From Burkholderiales bacterium (GTDB lineage: Bacteria; Pseudomonadota; Gammaproteobacteria; Burkholderiales; Burkholderiaceae_F), in NCBI GenBank assembly GCA_024641225.1, contig JAHEDN010000051.1, forward strand, positions 1 through 10,466: a stretch of DNA of 10,466 bases, written 5' to 3'. A program made the translations under genes and the position numbers. Numbering within the stretch: position 1 is the stretch's first letter; each line of letters opens with the position of its first letter. Of the stretch, positions 1-5,889 are shown one piece after another. The notes under the pieces were generated by a model. That model did no database searches. It was not told the origin of the DNA and saw only the letters and a list, made by a program, of their open reading frames with translations.

Positions 1-80
1 CGCCGCCTGGTGGCGGCGACGGATGCGGCAGCGTGAGCAAGGCCGTTCGATCGCCGCGCCTTAAGCGGCCGGCAAGCAAG

Positions 81-476
81 TCAGTCCGCTGCGGAATCGC
101 GCAGCCGCTTGAGTCGCCGCGCGTCACGCTTCGTCGGACGACCCTGCAGCGCGTCGGCCGGCTCGGCGCCCAGGCGATGCACCTCGCGTAGGCGTTCGCG
201 GCGCGCCGAACTGTCTGGTGTCTCCGCGTAAAGCTGGCGCGCCACGGGCGCTGATCCGCGCGTGGTGGACACCGCCTGCACGGCGACCACCATCGCCGCC
301 GCGCGCTGGCTGATCTCGATGCGATCGCCGAGCCGCACCTCGCGCGCCGGCTTGGTCCGCTCGCCGTTGACGCGGACACGTCCGCTGTCGACTGCCTCGG
401 CGGCAACCGAGCGTGTCTTGAAAAGGCGCGCCGCCCACAGCCATTTGTCGAGCCGCACTCGCAACAAGTCACTCAT
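81..476 (-). CDS. hslR: Hsp15-like S4-domain RNA-binding heat-shock protein
   Basis: This 131-residue protein belongs to the Hsp15 family. In E. coli, Hsp15 binds 50S subunits that still carry a nascent chain and helps recycle them after heat stress. The S4 RNA-binding domain fills the first ~60 residues: RLDKWLWAARLFKTRS at 8-23 is the family signature, followed by SGRVRVNG at 31-38 and the DRIEI strand at 51-55. The C-terminal third is highly basic (GRPTKRDARRLKRLR, 112-126), as expected for the family's rRNA-binding tail. The length matches E. coli Hsp15 (133 aa). The ATG at 476 was chosen because the conserved S4 block starts seven residues later. An in-frame ATG at 518 would add 14 residues that do not resemble the family, and neither start has a good ribosome-binding site. 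No partner gene is visible beside it. Confidence 0.9.
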   Translation of the reverse strand: MSDLLRVRLDKWLWAARLFKTRSVAAEAVDSGRVRVNGERTKPAREVRLGDRIEISQRAAAMVVAVQAVSTTRGSAPVARQLYAETPDSSARRERLREVHRLGAEPADALQGRPTKRDARRLKRLRDSAAD

Positions 477-748
477 GGCAACGATGCTAGCCGCACCGGC
501 ACGTGACTTCCGGTGCATGGGTCAGCTCAGCGCTTGACGACGTTGGGGTCCCGGCGTTCGCCGATGCAATGGAAGACCTGCTGCCGCCGCCGGCAACGGA
601 CGAACGCTATACGTGCACCTGAACTCGTTCCAGATGCAGCAGAGGTGGCCCACCATCGTGCTCGCGATAGTGCCGCTGGTGCACGTCTAGACCTGGTGAG
701 CTACATTGCGCGCCAGCATCTGACGCGCCGAAGTCGCGGCGAGCGAGA
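477..748. other. Gene-free spacer between hslR and the DUF481 gene
   Basis: These 272 bp hold no coding region I can support. Besides the stem-loop at 493-516 there is a short stem at 726-741 (CGCCG/CGGCG, 6-nt loop) just after the DUF481 stop codon. It lacks a following T-tract, so it is not a convincing terminator. Short open frames of roughly 40-60 codons exist on both strands around 500-700, but none has a start with a ribosome-binding site and none was recognised. Confidence 0.5.
493..516 (-). other. Stem-loop just upstream of hslR
   Basis: A perfect 7-bp inverted repeat (GCACCGG / CCGGTGC, arms 493-499 and 510-516) with a 10-nt loop lies 17-40 nt before the hslR start. In an hslR transcript it would form a hairpin in the 5' leader. 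A role in controlling translation is only a guess; in GC-rich DNA such a stem can occur by chance. Confidence 0.3.
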
Positions 749-1519
749 TCACTCGAGCTTGTACGCGAGCCCCGTCAGGAACAGGGCGTCGCCTCGCTTC
801 ACGCCGGCGCCCGGATCACTGTTGTAGCGATAGTTGAATCCGACGGTCAGGTTCAGCGAGTGGTTGATCGCCACAGCCACACCGGTGTCGAATATCGCGC
901 GGTATTCGCCGGTCTCGTTCAGGTTGGGGTAGACGACGAGTTTCTGCTTGAAGGTCGTCGAATCGGTCAGCCGGTGAGTCGATTCTTCACCGAGCAGCGC
1001 TTCGGCGTATCCGTAGCGCGACCGCACGCTGCCGGCAACCACTGTCGCATCGAAGTACTGATCGTGCGTATAGCCAAGACCTGCTAACACCTCGAACTTA
1101 TTCGCCTCGGTGTCGAGGAGTTTGTAGCCCAGACCGCCTGCACCGGAAGCCCGGAATTCGATATTGGCCGGCTTGTCCCGAAGGAAGTCGGCCTGGCCGA
1201 AGACGTAGCTGCGCGCGGTCAGATTGAAGCTGTAGCGGCCGCCGGCGCTTAGCAGTTCGGCGGTCGTCTCGCCCTCGGTACGCCCGTACAGCGATCGCGC
1301 ATAAACGTTAACCCTGTCGCGCGAGGTCGCACGGACTGCATCGGCGTTCAGGCTGAAGTTGCCCGAGTCGTTGTTGCCGGACGAGTAGCTGGCCGCCAAA
1401 TCGACGGTAGCGCGCCAGCGGCCATCGGCCTTGACTTGCGCTTGTGCTAGCGCCGTTGTCGAGACGAGCGAGGCCACGGCAAAGCAAACGCCGTAAGGCA
1501 AACGAGAACATGCAGTCAT
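749..1519 (-). CDS. DUF481-family outer-membrane beta-barrel protein (YdiY-like)
   Basis: A 256-residue exported protein of the DUF481 family, annotated elsewhere as 'putative salt-induced outer membrane protein'; its physiological role is not established. Residues 1-25 form a signal peptide: a hydrophobic core at about 9-24, then ALA-Q, with cleavage likely after A25 or A27. The mature part alternates polar and hydrophobic residues as in amphipathic beta strands. It carries the family pattern: SSGNNDSGNFSLNAD at 46-60, RSLYGRTEG at 75-83, a GGRYSFNLTARSYVFGQADFLRD stretch at about 93-115 and GAGGLGYKLLDTEANKFEV at 126-144. The ATG at 1519 has a perfect AGGAGG four bases upstream, and the signal peptide begins there, so longer forms reading in from cutA are rejected. 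The chain ends in Glu rather than the aromatic residue usual in outer-membrane barrels. The family call is firm; the function is unknown. Confidence 0.85.
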   Translation of the reverse strand: MTACSRLPYGVCFAVASLVSTTALAQAQVKADGRWRATVDLAASYSSGNNDSGNFSLNADAVRATSRDRVNVYARSLYGRTEGETTAELLSAGGRYSFNLTARSYVFGQADFLRDKPANIEFRASGAGGLGYKLLDTEANKFEVLAGLGYTHDQYFDATVVAGSVRSRYGYAEALLGEESTHRLTDSTTFKQKLVVYPNLNETGEYRAIFDTGVAVAINHSLNLTVGFNYRYNSDPGAGVKRGDALFLTGLAYKLE

Positions 1520-1869
1520 GCAACCTCCTTGCAGGCTGGAAAAGGTGGATCGGGGAACGTGCGCCACCGCGGAGCGGCGCGCGAGCTCGAGCGGCTTGCG
1601 ATCGGCCCAGGTTTTGGCCGCAGCCGCCGCCGTGAGTTTCATGCTCGCAAGAACGCGCTGCCGGATCGCGCAGCGCGCCCCACCGAAACCCGCAGCATTG
1701 CGTAGGCGAAGCACGTGCGTATCGTGTTCGTCGCTGACGTGTGGGCGGATCAACACCGACGCACGGTTGGTCGCAGCTTCACTCGAGCTGTTCTCAGCAT
1801 CCGAGCCGGAAAGCTCGCGGGCACGGCACGCGCACGCGATGGGCGCGCTGGAGAGATGGGCCCCGGGTG
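1520..1869. other. Spacer between the DUF481 gene and cutA, no gene seen
   Basis: These 350 bp carry no supportable coding region. The frame of the DUF481 gene stays open through it, but the translation there is Arg/Ala-rich and resembles no protein, which is common for GC-rich non-coding DNA. Apart from the ribosome-binding site next to the DUF481 start, I found no clear sigma-70 promoter or rho-independent terminator. The length suggests that the DUF481 gene has its own, unrecognised promoter here rather than depending on cutA transcription. Confidence 0.5.
1524..1529 (-). promoter_or_regulatory. Consensus Shine-Dalgarno for the DUF481 gene
   Basis: AGGAGG (within AAGGAGGTT) lies four bases before the ATG at 1519. 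It is the strongest ribosome-binding site in the window and fixes the start at the signal peptide rather than further upstream in the same open frame. Confidence 0.8.
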
Positions 1870-2205
1870 CTATGCGACTTCTGGCGGCGTCGTCTCGTCG
1901 GCCACCCAGCGCAGGTATGGCGCAAAGCCCGCGGTCACCGGCAACGCAACGATCTCGGGCACCGTGTAGGGATGCAACTGGCGGATGGCCTCCTCCACTG
2001 CCGCGTAGCGCTCTCGCGTGCACTTGATCAGCAGCGGCACTTCGGTAGTTTCTTCGATAGCGCCCTGCCAGCGATAGGTCGAGTTCACGGGTGGCAGTTC
2101 ATTGGCACACGCCGCGAGGCGGTTTTCGACCAGGGCCCGCGCCATGCGCGATGCCGTTCCATCGTCGGGACAGTTGGTCACTACCAATAGAACCTCAATG
2201 GCCAC
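1870..2205 (-). CDS. cutA: CutA1 divalent-cation tolerance protein
   Basis: A 111-residue CutA1-family protein, a small, very stable trimeric cytoplasmic protein with a ferredoxin-like fold. In E. coli it was linked to copper tolerance; its exact biochemical role is still debated. Family marks are VVTNCPDDGTASRMA at 8-22, the LAACAN block at 30-35 with its conserved Cys33, YRWQG at 44-48, and the HPYTVPEIVALPVT signature at 78-91. The length is typical. The start is GTG (2203-2205), preceded at five bases by GAGGTG (2211-2216); no in-frame ATG gives a better fit. It follows rplQ after 436 bp, as cutA also follows the ribosomal cluster in Burkholderia. There, by memory, dsbD comes next, whereas here a DUF481 gene does. 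The gene is probably transcribed on its own or by read-through from rplQ. Confidence 0.93.
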   Translation of the reverse strand: MAIEVLLVVTNCPDDGTASRMARALVENRLAACANELPPVNSTYRWQGAIEETTEVPLLIKCTRERYAAVEEAIRQLHPYTVPEIVALPVTAGFAPYLRWVADETTPPEVA

Positions 2206-2210
2206 GATTA

Positions 2211-2216
2211 CACCTC
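2211..2216 (-). promoter_or_regulatory. Ribosome-binding site of cutA
   Basis: GAGGTG, five bases ahead of the GTG initiation codon, supports GTG as the cutA start. Confidence 0.55.
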
Positions 2217-2416
2217 GGCATATCAGAGCGCGGTTAACGGCCGCCAGTCAAGTCCATGCGCAACGTGCGTCAGCCCGAACGGCACGCCGTCTCGTCTCAG
2301 CTGACTTGCTGCAACTCCGCTGCAGGCACTGCCGCCGATTGTCGCGTGCTCTCGCGTTCTCGCCGCACAGTCCGCGGTAGCGAAGATCAACGATCAACGG
2401 CACCCTGTCGGTCTTC

Positions 2417-2436
2417 TTCCCGCCACCGGGCAGGAA
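2417..2436 (-). other. 8-bp stem-loop downstream of rplQ
   Basis: In transcripts of the ribosomal operon this would fold as TTCCTGCC-CGGT-GGCGGGAA: eight pairs including one G-U, with a tetraloop. It starts about 205 nt after the rplQ stop. No U-tract follows, so it is more plausibly a 3'-end stabilising or processing structure than an intrinsic terminator. A chance origin is possible. Confidence 0.35.
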
Positions 2437-2641
2437 ATGATGGCTGCCGCGCTGATCCCGCTGGCGCTGCTGTGAGTTTGGTCGGGGAGAGGATTGGCGG
2501 CTGCGCGCCAAGCGCGAGGCCGGCCGAACCGACGGCCCCGGGCAGTTCCGGAGCTTCGAGGTGCCGCCCCCGCAGCGGCGAGGCTATGCGCCTACCCGTT
2601 TCTGGAGAACCGCGGCGGAGCAGGCCCCGACGCAGAATCCA

Positions 2642-3040
2642 CTAAGTCGTCTCGGCGCCTTCGCCTTCGTTCGCCGGCGTCTCGGGACGATCGACCAGTT
2701 CCATCAGCGCCATCGGCGCGTTGTCACCCACCCGGAAGCCGAACTTGAGGATGCGCGTATAGCCGCCGCGACGAGCCTTGTACCGCGGCCCGAGTTCGTT
2801 GAAGAGCTTGACCACCATGTCGCGGTCGCGAAGCCGGTTGAAGGCCAGACGGCGATTGGCGACCGTCGGCTCCTTGGCCAGCGTGATCAGCGGCTCGACG
2901 ACGCGTCGCAACTCCTTGGCTTTTGGCAGCGTCGTCTTGATGCGCTCGTGACGCAGCAGTGAGTTCGACATGTTGCGCAGCATCGCCAGGCGATGGCTGC
3001 TGGTGCGATTGAGTTTCCGCAGTCCGTGTCCGTGTCGCAT
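2642..3040 (-). CDS. rplQ: 50S ribosomal protein bL17
   Basis: bL17 is a 132-residue large-subunit protein, close to the 127 aa of E. coli and with a slightly longer acidic tail (PETPANEGEGAETT). The hallmarks are all present: an N-terminal RNA-binding segment with LNRTSSHRLAMLRNM at 10-24, the helix IKTTLPKAKELRRVVEPLI at 34-52, ANRRLAF at 61-67, and the GGYTRILKFGFRVGDNAPMA block at 92-111. The ATG at 3040 is preceded by AAGGA about nine bases upstream. It is the last gene of the alpha operon, after rpoA, but the 164-bp spacer is much longer than the few tens of bases seen in E. coli and contains a stem-loop. Confidence 0.98.
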   Translation of the reverse strand: MRHGHGLRKLNRTSSHRLAMLRNMSNSLLRHERIKTTLPKAKELRRVVEPLITLAKEPTVANRRLAFNRLRDRDMVVKLFNELGPRYKARRGGYTRILKFGFRVGDNAPMALMELVDRPETPANEGEGAETT

Positions 3041-3152
3041 TTCATTCTTCCTTCAAGTCTTCAAGGTATCCGACTCTTCGATCCCTGCGACGGGCGGGTC
3101 GGTTGGGTTTGTGGTGGCCAGTTCGCCGACCACCTGTGTCTTGGGGCCTTAA

Positions 3153-3194
3153 GTCGACTCAGGCGAGAAAGCGGTCGCCCGGTCTGAAGTCGAC
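3153..3194 (-). other. Composite stem-loop in the rpoA-rplQ spacer
   Basis: Arms 3153-3159 and 3188-3194 (GTCGACT / AGTCGAC) form a perfect 7-bp inverted repeat. It encloses a second 5-bp stem (3162-3166 with 3175-3179, GGCGA/TCGCC, 8-nt loop). The structure begins about ten bases after the rpoA stop codon. No U-tract follows, so full termination is not expected. It could stabilise or separate the rpoA and rplQ messages. Function is inference only. Confidence 0.4.
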
Positions 3195-3204
3195 ACTACC
3201 GCCG

Positions 3205-4191
3205 CTACTTCTCGAGTCCTGCCGGGGGCCAGTTTTCCAGCTTCATGCCAAGCGTAAGCCCACGCGCCGCCAGCACCTCCTTGATCTCGTTCAACGACTT
3301 GCGTCCGAGATTCGGCGTCTTCAGCAACTCGTTCTCGGTACGCTGGATCAGGTCGCCAATGTAGAAGATGTTCTCTGCCTTCAGGCAATTCGCCGAGCGA
3401 ACCGTGAGTTCCAGGTCGTCCACCGGGCGCAGCAGGATCGGATCGACCTGCGTCGCCGCGCGCGCGCCACCGGCACCGAGCGGCTCGGCCACGCCCTCGA
3501 GCGCGGCGAACACCGACAGTTGCTCGACAAGCAGCCGTGCCGACTGGCGAACCGCCTCCTCCGGCGTAATTGCGCCGTTGGTCTCGATAGTCATCACCAG
3601 CTTGTCGAGGTCGGTGCGCTGCTCGACACGGGCGCTCTCCACCGTGTACGAAACGCGCCTGATCGGCGAGAACGAAGCATCCATCACGACGCGGCCGATC
3701 GTCTTCGAGTGGTCGTCCCGGAACGCGCGCAGGTTGCCCGGCACGTAGCCGCGCCCCATCTCGACCTTGATCTGCATCTCAAGCCGGCCACCGCCGGTCA
3801 GATGCGCAATGACATGGTCAGGGTTGATGATCTCGACATCGTGCGGCAGCTCGATATCGGCGGCGGTGACAGGCCCCTCGCCCTCCTTGCGCAGCGAGAG
3901 TGTCACCTCCTCGCGGTTGTGCAGTTTGAACACGACGCCCTTGAGATTCAGCAGGATGTCGACCACATCCTCGCGCACTCCGGGCACGGTCGAGTACTCG
4001 TGAACAACGCCGGCAATCTGTACCTCGGTCGGGGCGTAGCCGATCATCGACGACAGCAGGATGCGCCGCAGCGCATTGCCAAGCGTGTGGCCGTAACTGC
4101 GCTCGAACGGCTCCATGGTGACGACCGCGGCGTTGGTGCCGCTCGCCTCGACCTCGATTGCGCGCGGCTTGAGCATTGCAGTAGCAGACAT
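3205..4191 (-). CDS. rpoA: DNA-directed RNA polymerase subunit alpha
   Basis: This is the 328-residue alpha subunit. Its dimer is the scaffold on which beta and beta' assemble, and its C-terminal domain contacts UP elements and activators. The N-terminal domain (about 1-235) shows the dimerisation helix GHTLGNALRRILLSS at 34-48, VHEYSTVPGV at 63-72 and ARVEQRTDLDKLV. A short linker leads to the C-terminal domain, where PVDDLELTVRSANCLKAEN starts at 256. Arg265, the DNA-contact residue of E. coli, falls at exactly 265 here. The end (TLGMKLENWPPAGLEK) reads like Burkholderia-type alpha. The ATG at 4191 has AAGGGA seven bases upstream. It is flanked by rpsD and rplQ as in other proteobacterial alpha operons, but both spacers are long and rich in stem-loops. 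Confidence 0.99.
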   Translation of the reverse strand: MSATAMLKPRAIEVEASGTNAAVVTMEPFERSYGHTLGNALRRILLSSMIGYAPTEVQIAGVVHEYSTVPGVREDVVDILLNLKGVVFKLHNREEVTLSLRKEGEGPVTAADIELPHDVEIINPDHVIAHLTGGGRLEMQIKVEMGRGYVPGNLRAFRDDHSKTIGRVVMDASFSPIRRVSYTVESARVEQRTDLDKLVMTIETNGAITPEEAVRQSARLLVEQLSVFAALEGVAEPLGAGGARAATQVDPILLRPVDDLELTVRSANCLKAENIFYIGDLIQRTENELLKTPNLGRKSLNEIKEVLAARGLTLGMKLENWPPAGLEK

Positions 4192-4213
4192 GAACGATCC
4201 CTTTTCAATACCC

Positions 4214-4318
4214 TCGGCTCGTTACGCCGATAAGGCTGATGGATGGTCGGGGGCAAGTGAGCGGCTGCCCCATGGCCGCAACAAACAACTGCTCGGTTTC
4301 GCCACCAGGCGAACCCGA
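4214..4318 (-). other. Three stem-loops in the rpsD-rpoA spacer
   Basis: Three inverted repeats follow one another in the transcript. The first is an 11-bp stem with one mismatch and a 4-nt loop (4293-4318; reads TCGGGTTCGCC-TGGT-GGCGAAACCGA). The second is GCGGC/GCCGC (4261-4265, 4275-4279). The third is TCGGC/GCCGA (4214-4218, 4226-4230), shortly before the rpoA ribosome-binding site. The first is followed by a loosely T-rich run (GCAGTTGTTTGTTG), so it is attenuator-like but weak. The strong first stem is the most credible; the other two could be chance. Confidence 0.4.
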
Positions 4319-4324
4319 CGGTGA

Positions 4325-4340
4325 CTCGATCGTTATCGAG
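4325..4340 (-). other. Stem-loop spanning the rpsD stop codon
   Basis: CTCGAT/ATCGAG (4325-4330 and 4335-4340) is a perfect 6-bp stem with a 4-nt loop. The TAA stop codon of rpsD (4333-4335) sits in the loop and the edge of one arm, so a translating ribosome would melt it. It may be chance in a GC-rich genome. Confidence 0.3.
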
Positions 4341-4956
4341 AATACAGCTCGACGACAAGCGACTCGTTGACGTCCTGGGCGACCTCGTTGCGCTCGGGCA
4401 TGGCCTTGAACTTGCCTTCCAGCTTGCTCGTGTCGACCTCGACCCAGGAGGGCAGTCCCGACTGCTCGGCCAGCGACAGCGCCTCGGCGATGCGGCCTTG
4501 CTTCTTCGCCTTGTCGCGCACGCTGATGACATCGCCGGGCTTCACCATCATCGATGCGATGCTCGCCGTCTCGCCGTTAACGGCAATCGCGCGGTGCGAG
4601 ACGAGCTGACGCGCCTCGGCACGGGTCGACCCGAACCCCATCCGGTAGACCATGTTGTCCAGCCGCGACTCGAGCAATCCAATCAGGTGCGCACCGGTAT
4701 TGCCCTTGCGACGGGCCGCCTCCTGAAAGTAGCGGCGGAACTGGCGCTCGAGCACCCCGTACATTCGCTTGACTTTCTGTTTTTCGCGCAGCTGCACGCC
4801 GTAGTCGGACATGCGTGCGCCCGAGATCCGGCCGTGCTGGCCAGGCTTGGAGTCGGCCTTGCACTTCGTGTCGAGCGCGCGGCGCGCGCTCTTCAGAAAA
4901 AGATCGGTGCCTTCGCGCCGCGAAAGCTTTAGTTTTGCTCCGGTGTGGCGAGCCAT
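4333..4956 (-). CDS. rpsD: 30S ribosomal protein uS4
   Basis: uS4 is a primary 16S rRNA-binding protein that starts assembly of the 30S body. In E. coli it also represses translation of the alpha operon. The 207-residue product matches E. coli (206 aa) along its whole length: KLKLSRREGTDLFLKS at 8-23, DYGVQLREKQKVKRMYGVLERQF at 51-73, and an S4 RNA-binding domain at about 97-160 beginning ESRLDNMVYRMGFG and including TRAEARQLVSHRAIAVNG at 111-128. It ends in VNESLVVELYSR. Only one Cys (residue 32) is present in the N-terminal region, so this is the zinc-free form. The ATG at 4956 has TAGGA some nine bases upstream. The gene is bounded on both sides by spacers (122 and 141 bp) rich in inverted repeats, unlike the tight packing of the genes upstream. 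Confidence 0.99.
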   Translation of the reverse strand: MARHTGAKLKLSRREGTDLFLKSARRALDTKCKADSKPGQHGRISGARMSDYGVQLREKQKVKRMYGVLERQFRRYFQEAARRKGNTGAHLIGLLESRLDNMVYRMGFGSTRAEARQLVSHRAIAVNGETASIASMMVKPGDVISVRDKAKKQGRIAEALSLAEQSGLPSWVEVDTSKLEGKFKAMPERNEVAQDVNESLVVELYSR

Positions 4957-4992
4957 TTGTTGTTTCCTATCCTGCAGTGATCTGCATTAAGT

Positions 4993-5026
4993 CCGCGCTG
5001 CTGCCGCGCGGCCGCTTGAAGCGGCC
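4993..5026 (-). other. Two adjoining, mutually exclusive stem-loops before rpsD
   Basis: Two perfect inverted repeats share bases. One is GGCCGCT/AGCGGCC (5010-5016 and 5020-5026, 3-nt loop). The other is CCGCGC/GCGCGG (4993-4998 and 5006-5011, 7-nt loop). They overlap at 5010-5011, so their full-length forms compete. They end about 37 bases before the rpsD start codon. Overlapping alternative stems upstream of a known autoregulator gene are worth testing as an RNA switch. No function can be read from sequence alone. Confidence 0.4.
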
Positions 5027-5079
5027 CTGGGTCAGTGCGCCGACACGAGGTTGTCGATGCCCATCGCGATGGTCTCCGG

Positions 5080-5490
5080 TCAGACGCGGCGGCGCTTCGG
5101 CGGCCGGCAGCCGTTGTGCGGCACCGGCGTGACGTCCTGGATCGACGTGATGCGAAAACCGACGGCATTCAGCGCGCGCACGCTCGACTCGCGGCCAGGG
5201 CCTGGGCCCTTGATCAGAACCTCGAGGTTCTTGACTCCGCATTCGACAGCCGCGCGGCCCGCCTGCTCGGCAGCAACCTGCGCCGCAAACGGAGTCGACT
5301 TGCGCGAGCCCTTGAATCCCTGGCCGCCGGAACTGGCCCACGACAGGGCGTTGCCCTGCCGATCGGTGATCGTGATGATTGTGTTGTTGAAGGACGCATG
5401 CACGTGGGCGATGCCCTCGGCAACATTCTTCTTCACTTTCTTGCGCGCGCGCTGCGCAGCGGCGTGCTGACTGCTTGGATTTTTGGCCAT
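5080..5490 (-). CDS. rpsK: 30S ribosomal protein uS11
   Basis: uS11 lies on the 30S platform and contacts 16S rRNA near the Shine-Dalgarno/anti-Shine-Dalgarno helix. The 136-residue protein has the usual basic N-terminus (QRARKKVKKNV, 13-23). It is followed by GIAHVHASFNNTIITITDRQGN at 26-47, the WASSGGQGFKGSRKSTPFAAQ block at 51-71, the GPGPGRESSVRAL signature at 95-107, and the invariant tail HNGCRPPKRRRV at 125-136. The length is typical (E. coli 129 aa). The ATG at 5490 has GGGAGAG about twelve bases upstream. It follows rpsM after 27 bp and is clearly in the same transcript. Confidence 0.98.
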   Translation of the reverse strand: MAKNPSSQHAAAQRARKKVKKNVAEGIAHVHASFNNTIITITDRQGNALSWASSGGQGFKGSRKSTPFAAQVAAEQAGRAAVECGVKNLEVLIKGPGPGRESSVRALNAVGFRITSIQDVTPVPHNGCRPPKRRRV

Positions 5491-5517
5491 CGTGCTTGAC
5501 TCTCCCGTTCGTACTTC

Positions 5518-5889
5518 TTAGGCCGACTTCTTAAGTGCCACGCCGGCCTTGCGCGGGCCCTTGCGGGTGCGCGCGTTGGTGCGCGTGCGCTGACCGCGCA
5601 CCGGCAGGCCGCGACGATGGCGCATACCGCGGTAGCAGCCGAGGTCGATCAGACGCTTGATCGACAGCTGGATCTCGCGCCGCAGGTCGCCTTCGACCGC
5701 CACACGGCCAATCGCGTCGCGGATGCGCTCGAGTTCACCGTCGGTCAGTTCCTTGACCTTCTTGCTGTGCGGCACGTTGGCCGCGTCGAGGATTGCCCGC
5801 GCTCGCGCCCGACCGATGCCGTAAATCGCCGTCAGGCCGATCTCGGCATGCTGGTTCGGCGGGATGTTGATGCCTGAAATTCGAGCCAT
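5518..5889 (-). CDS. rpsM: 30S ribosomal protein uS13
   Basis: uS13 sits in the 30S head, takes part in the B1a/B1b bridges to the large subunit and contacts P-site tRNA through its basic tail. The 123-residue product shows MARISGINIP at 1-10, a helix-hairpin-helix-like YGIGRARARAIL at 23-34, YRGMRHRRGLPVRGQRTRTN at 86-105, and the basic C-terminus ARTRKGPRKAG. The ATG at 5889 has GAGGT about six bases upstream. Only 32 bp separate it from rpmJ. There is therefore no space for a long leader with its own promoter such as the one preceding rpsM in E. coli, where S4 binds a pseudoknot. Confidence 0.98.
   Translation of the reverse strand: MARISGINIPPNQHAEIGLTAIYGIGRARARAILDAANVPHSKKVKELTDGELERIRDAIGRVAVEGDLRREIQLSIKRLIDLGCYRGMRHRRGLPVRGQRTRTNARTRKGPRKAGVALKKSA

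Larger units (their letters stand above)
2206..2641. other. 436-bp spacer between rplQ and cutA, no gene supported
   Basis: No coding region in this stretch is supported by family resemblance or by a good start. It contains an 8-bp stem-loop at 2417-2436 and a tandem GATCAAC pair at 2385-2398. A plus-strand open frame (2305-2475) has no start until a late ATGATG at 2437 and encodes nothing recognised. The end of the alpha operon should lie here, yet no stem followed by a T-tract is visible, so termination may be rho-dependent. Confidence 0.5.

Noticed and set aside
1..36. Possible 3' end of a plus-strand gene (short frame ending in TGA at 34-36)
   Set aside because: Eleven Ala/Arg-rich codons are too few to support a gene.
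53..69. Hairpin GCCGC/GCGGC after hslR as a terminator
   Set aside because: It has only five pairs and no T-tract on the reverse strand, so it is not convincing.
726..741. Terminator after the DUF481 gene
   Set aside because: It is a 5-bp stem with a 6-nt loop and no following T-tract; not supportable as a terminator.
1520..2023. Possible long N-terminal extension of the DUF481 protein
   Set aside because: The frame is open upstream, but the extension overlaps cutA and lacks protein-like composition. The perfect AGGAGG and the signal peptide mark the start at 1519.
2222..2251. Sigma-70-like promoter for cutA (TTGACT, 18 bp, TCTGAT)
   Set aside because: The -10 box matches only four of six bases, and the implied transcription start would fall on the cutA ribosome-binding site, so the match is probably chance.
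2248..2511. Reverse-strand open frame of 87 codons between rplQ and cutA
   Set aside because: It needs a TTG start without a ribosome-binding site, and its Arg/Ser/Gln-rich translation matches nothing I recognise.
3103..4233. Long plus-strand open frame (376 codons) opposite rpoA
   Set aside because: It lies antisense to the intact, fully conserved rpoA gene. Its translation is Arg/His/Leu-rich with no family resemblance, as expected for the reverse of a GC-rich gene.
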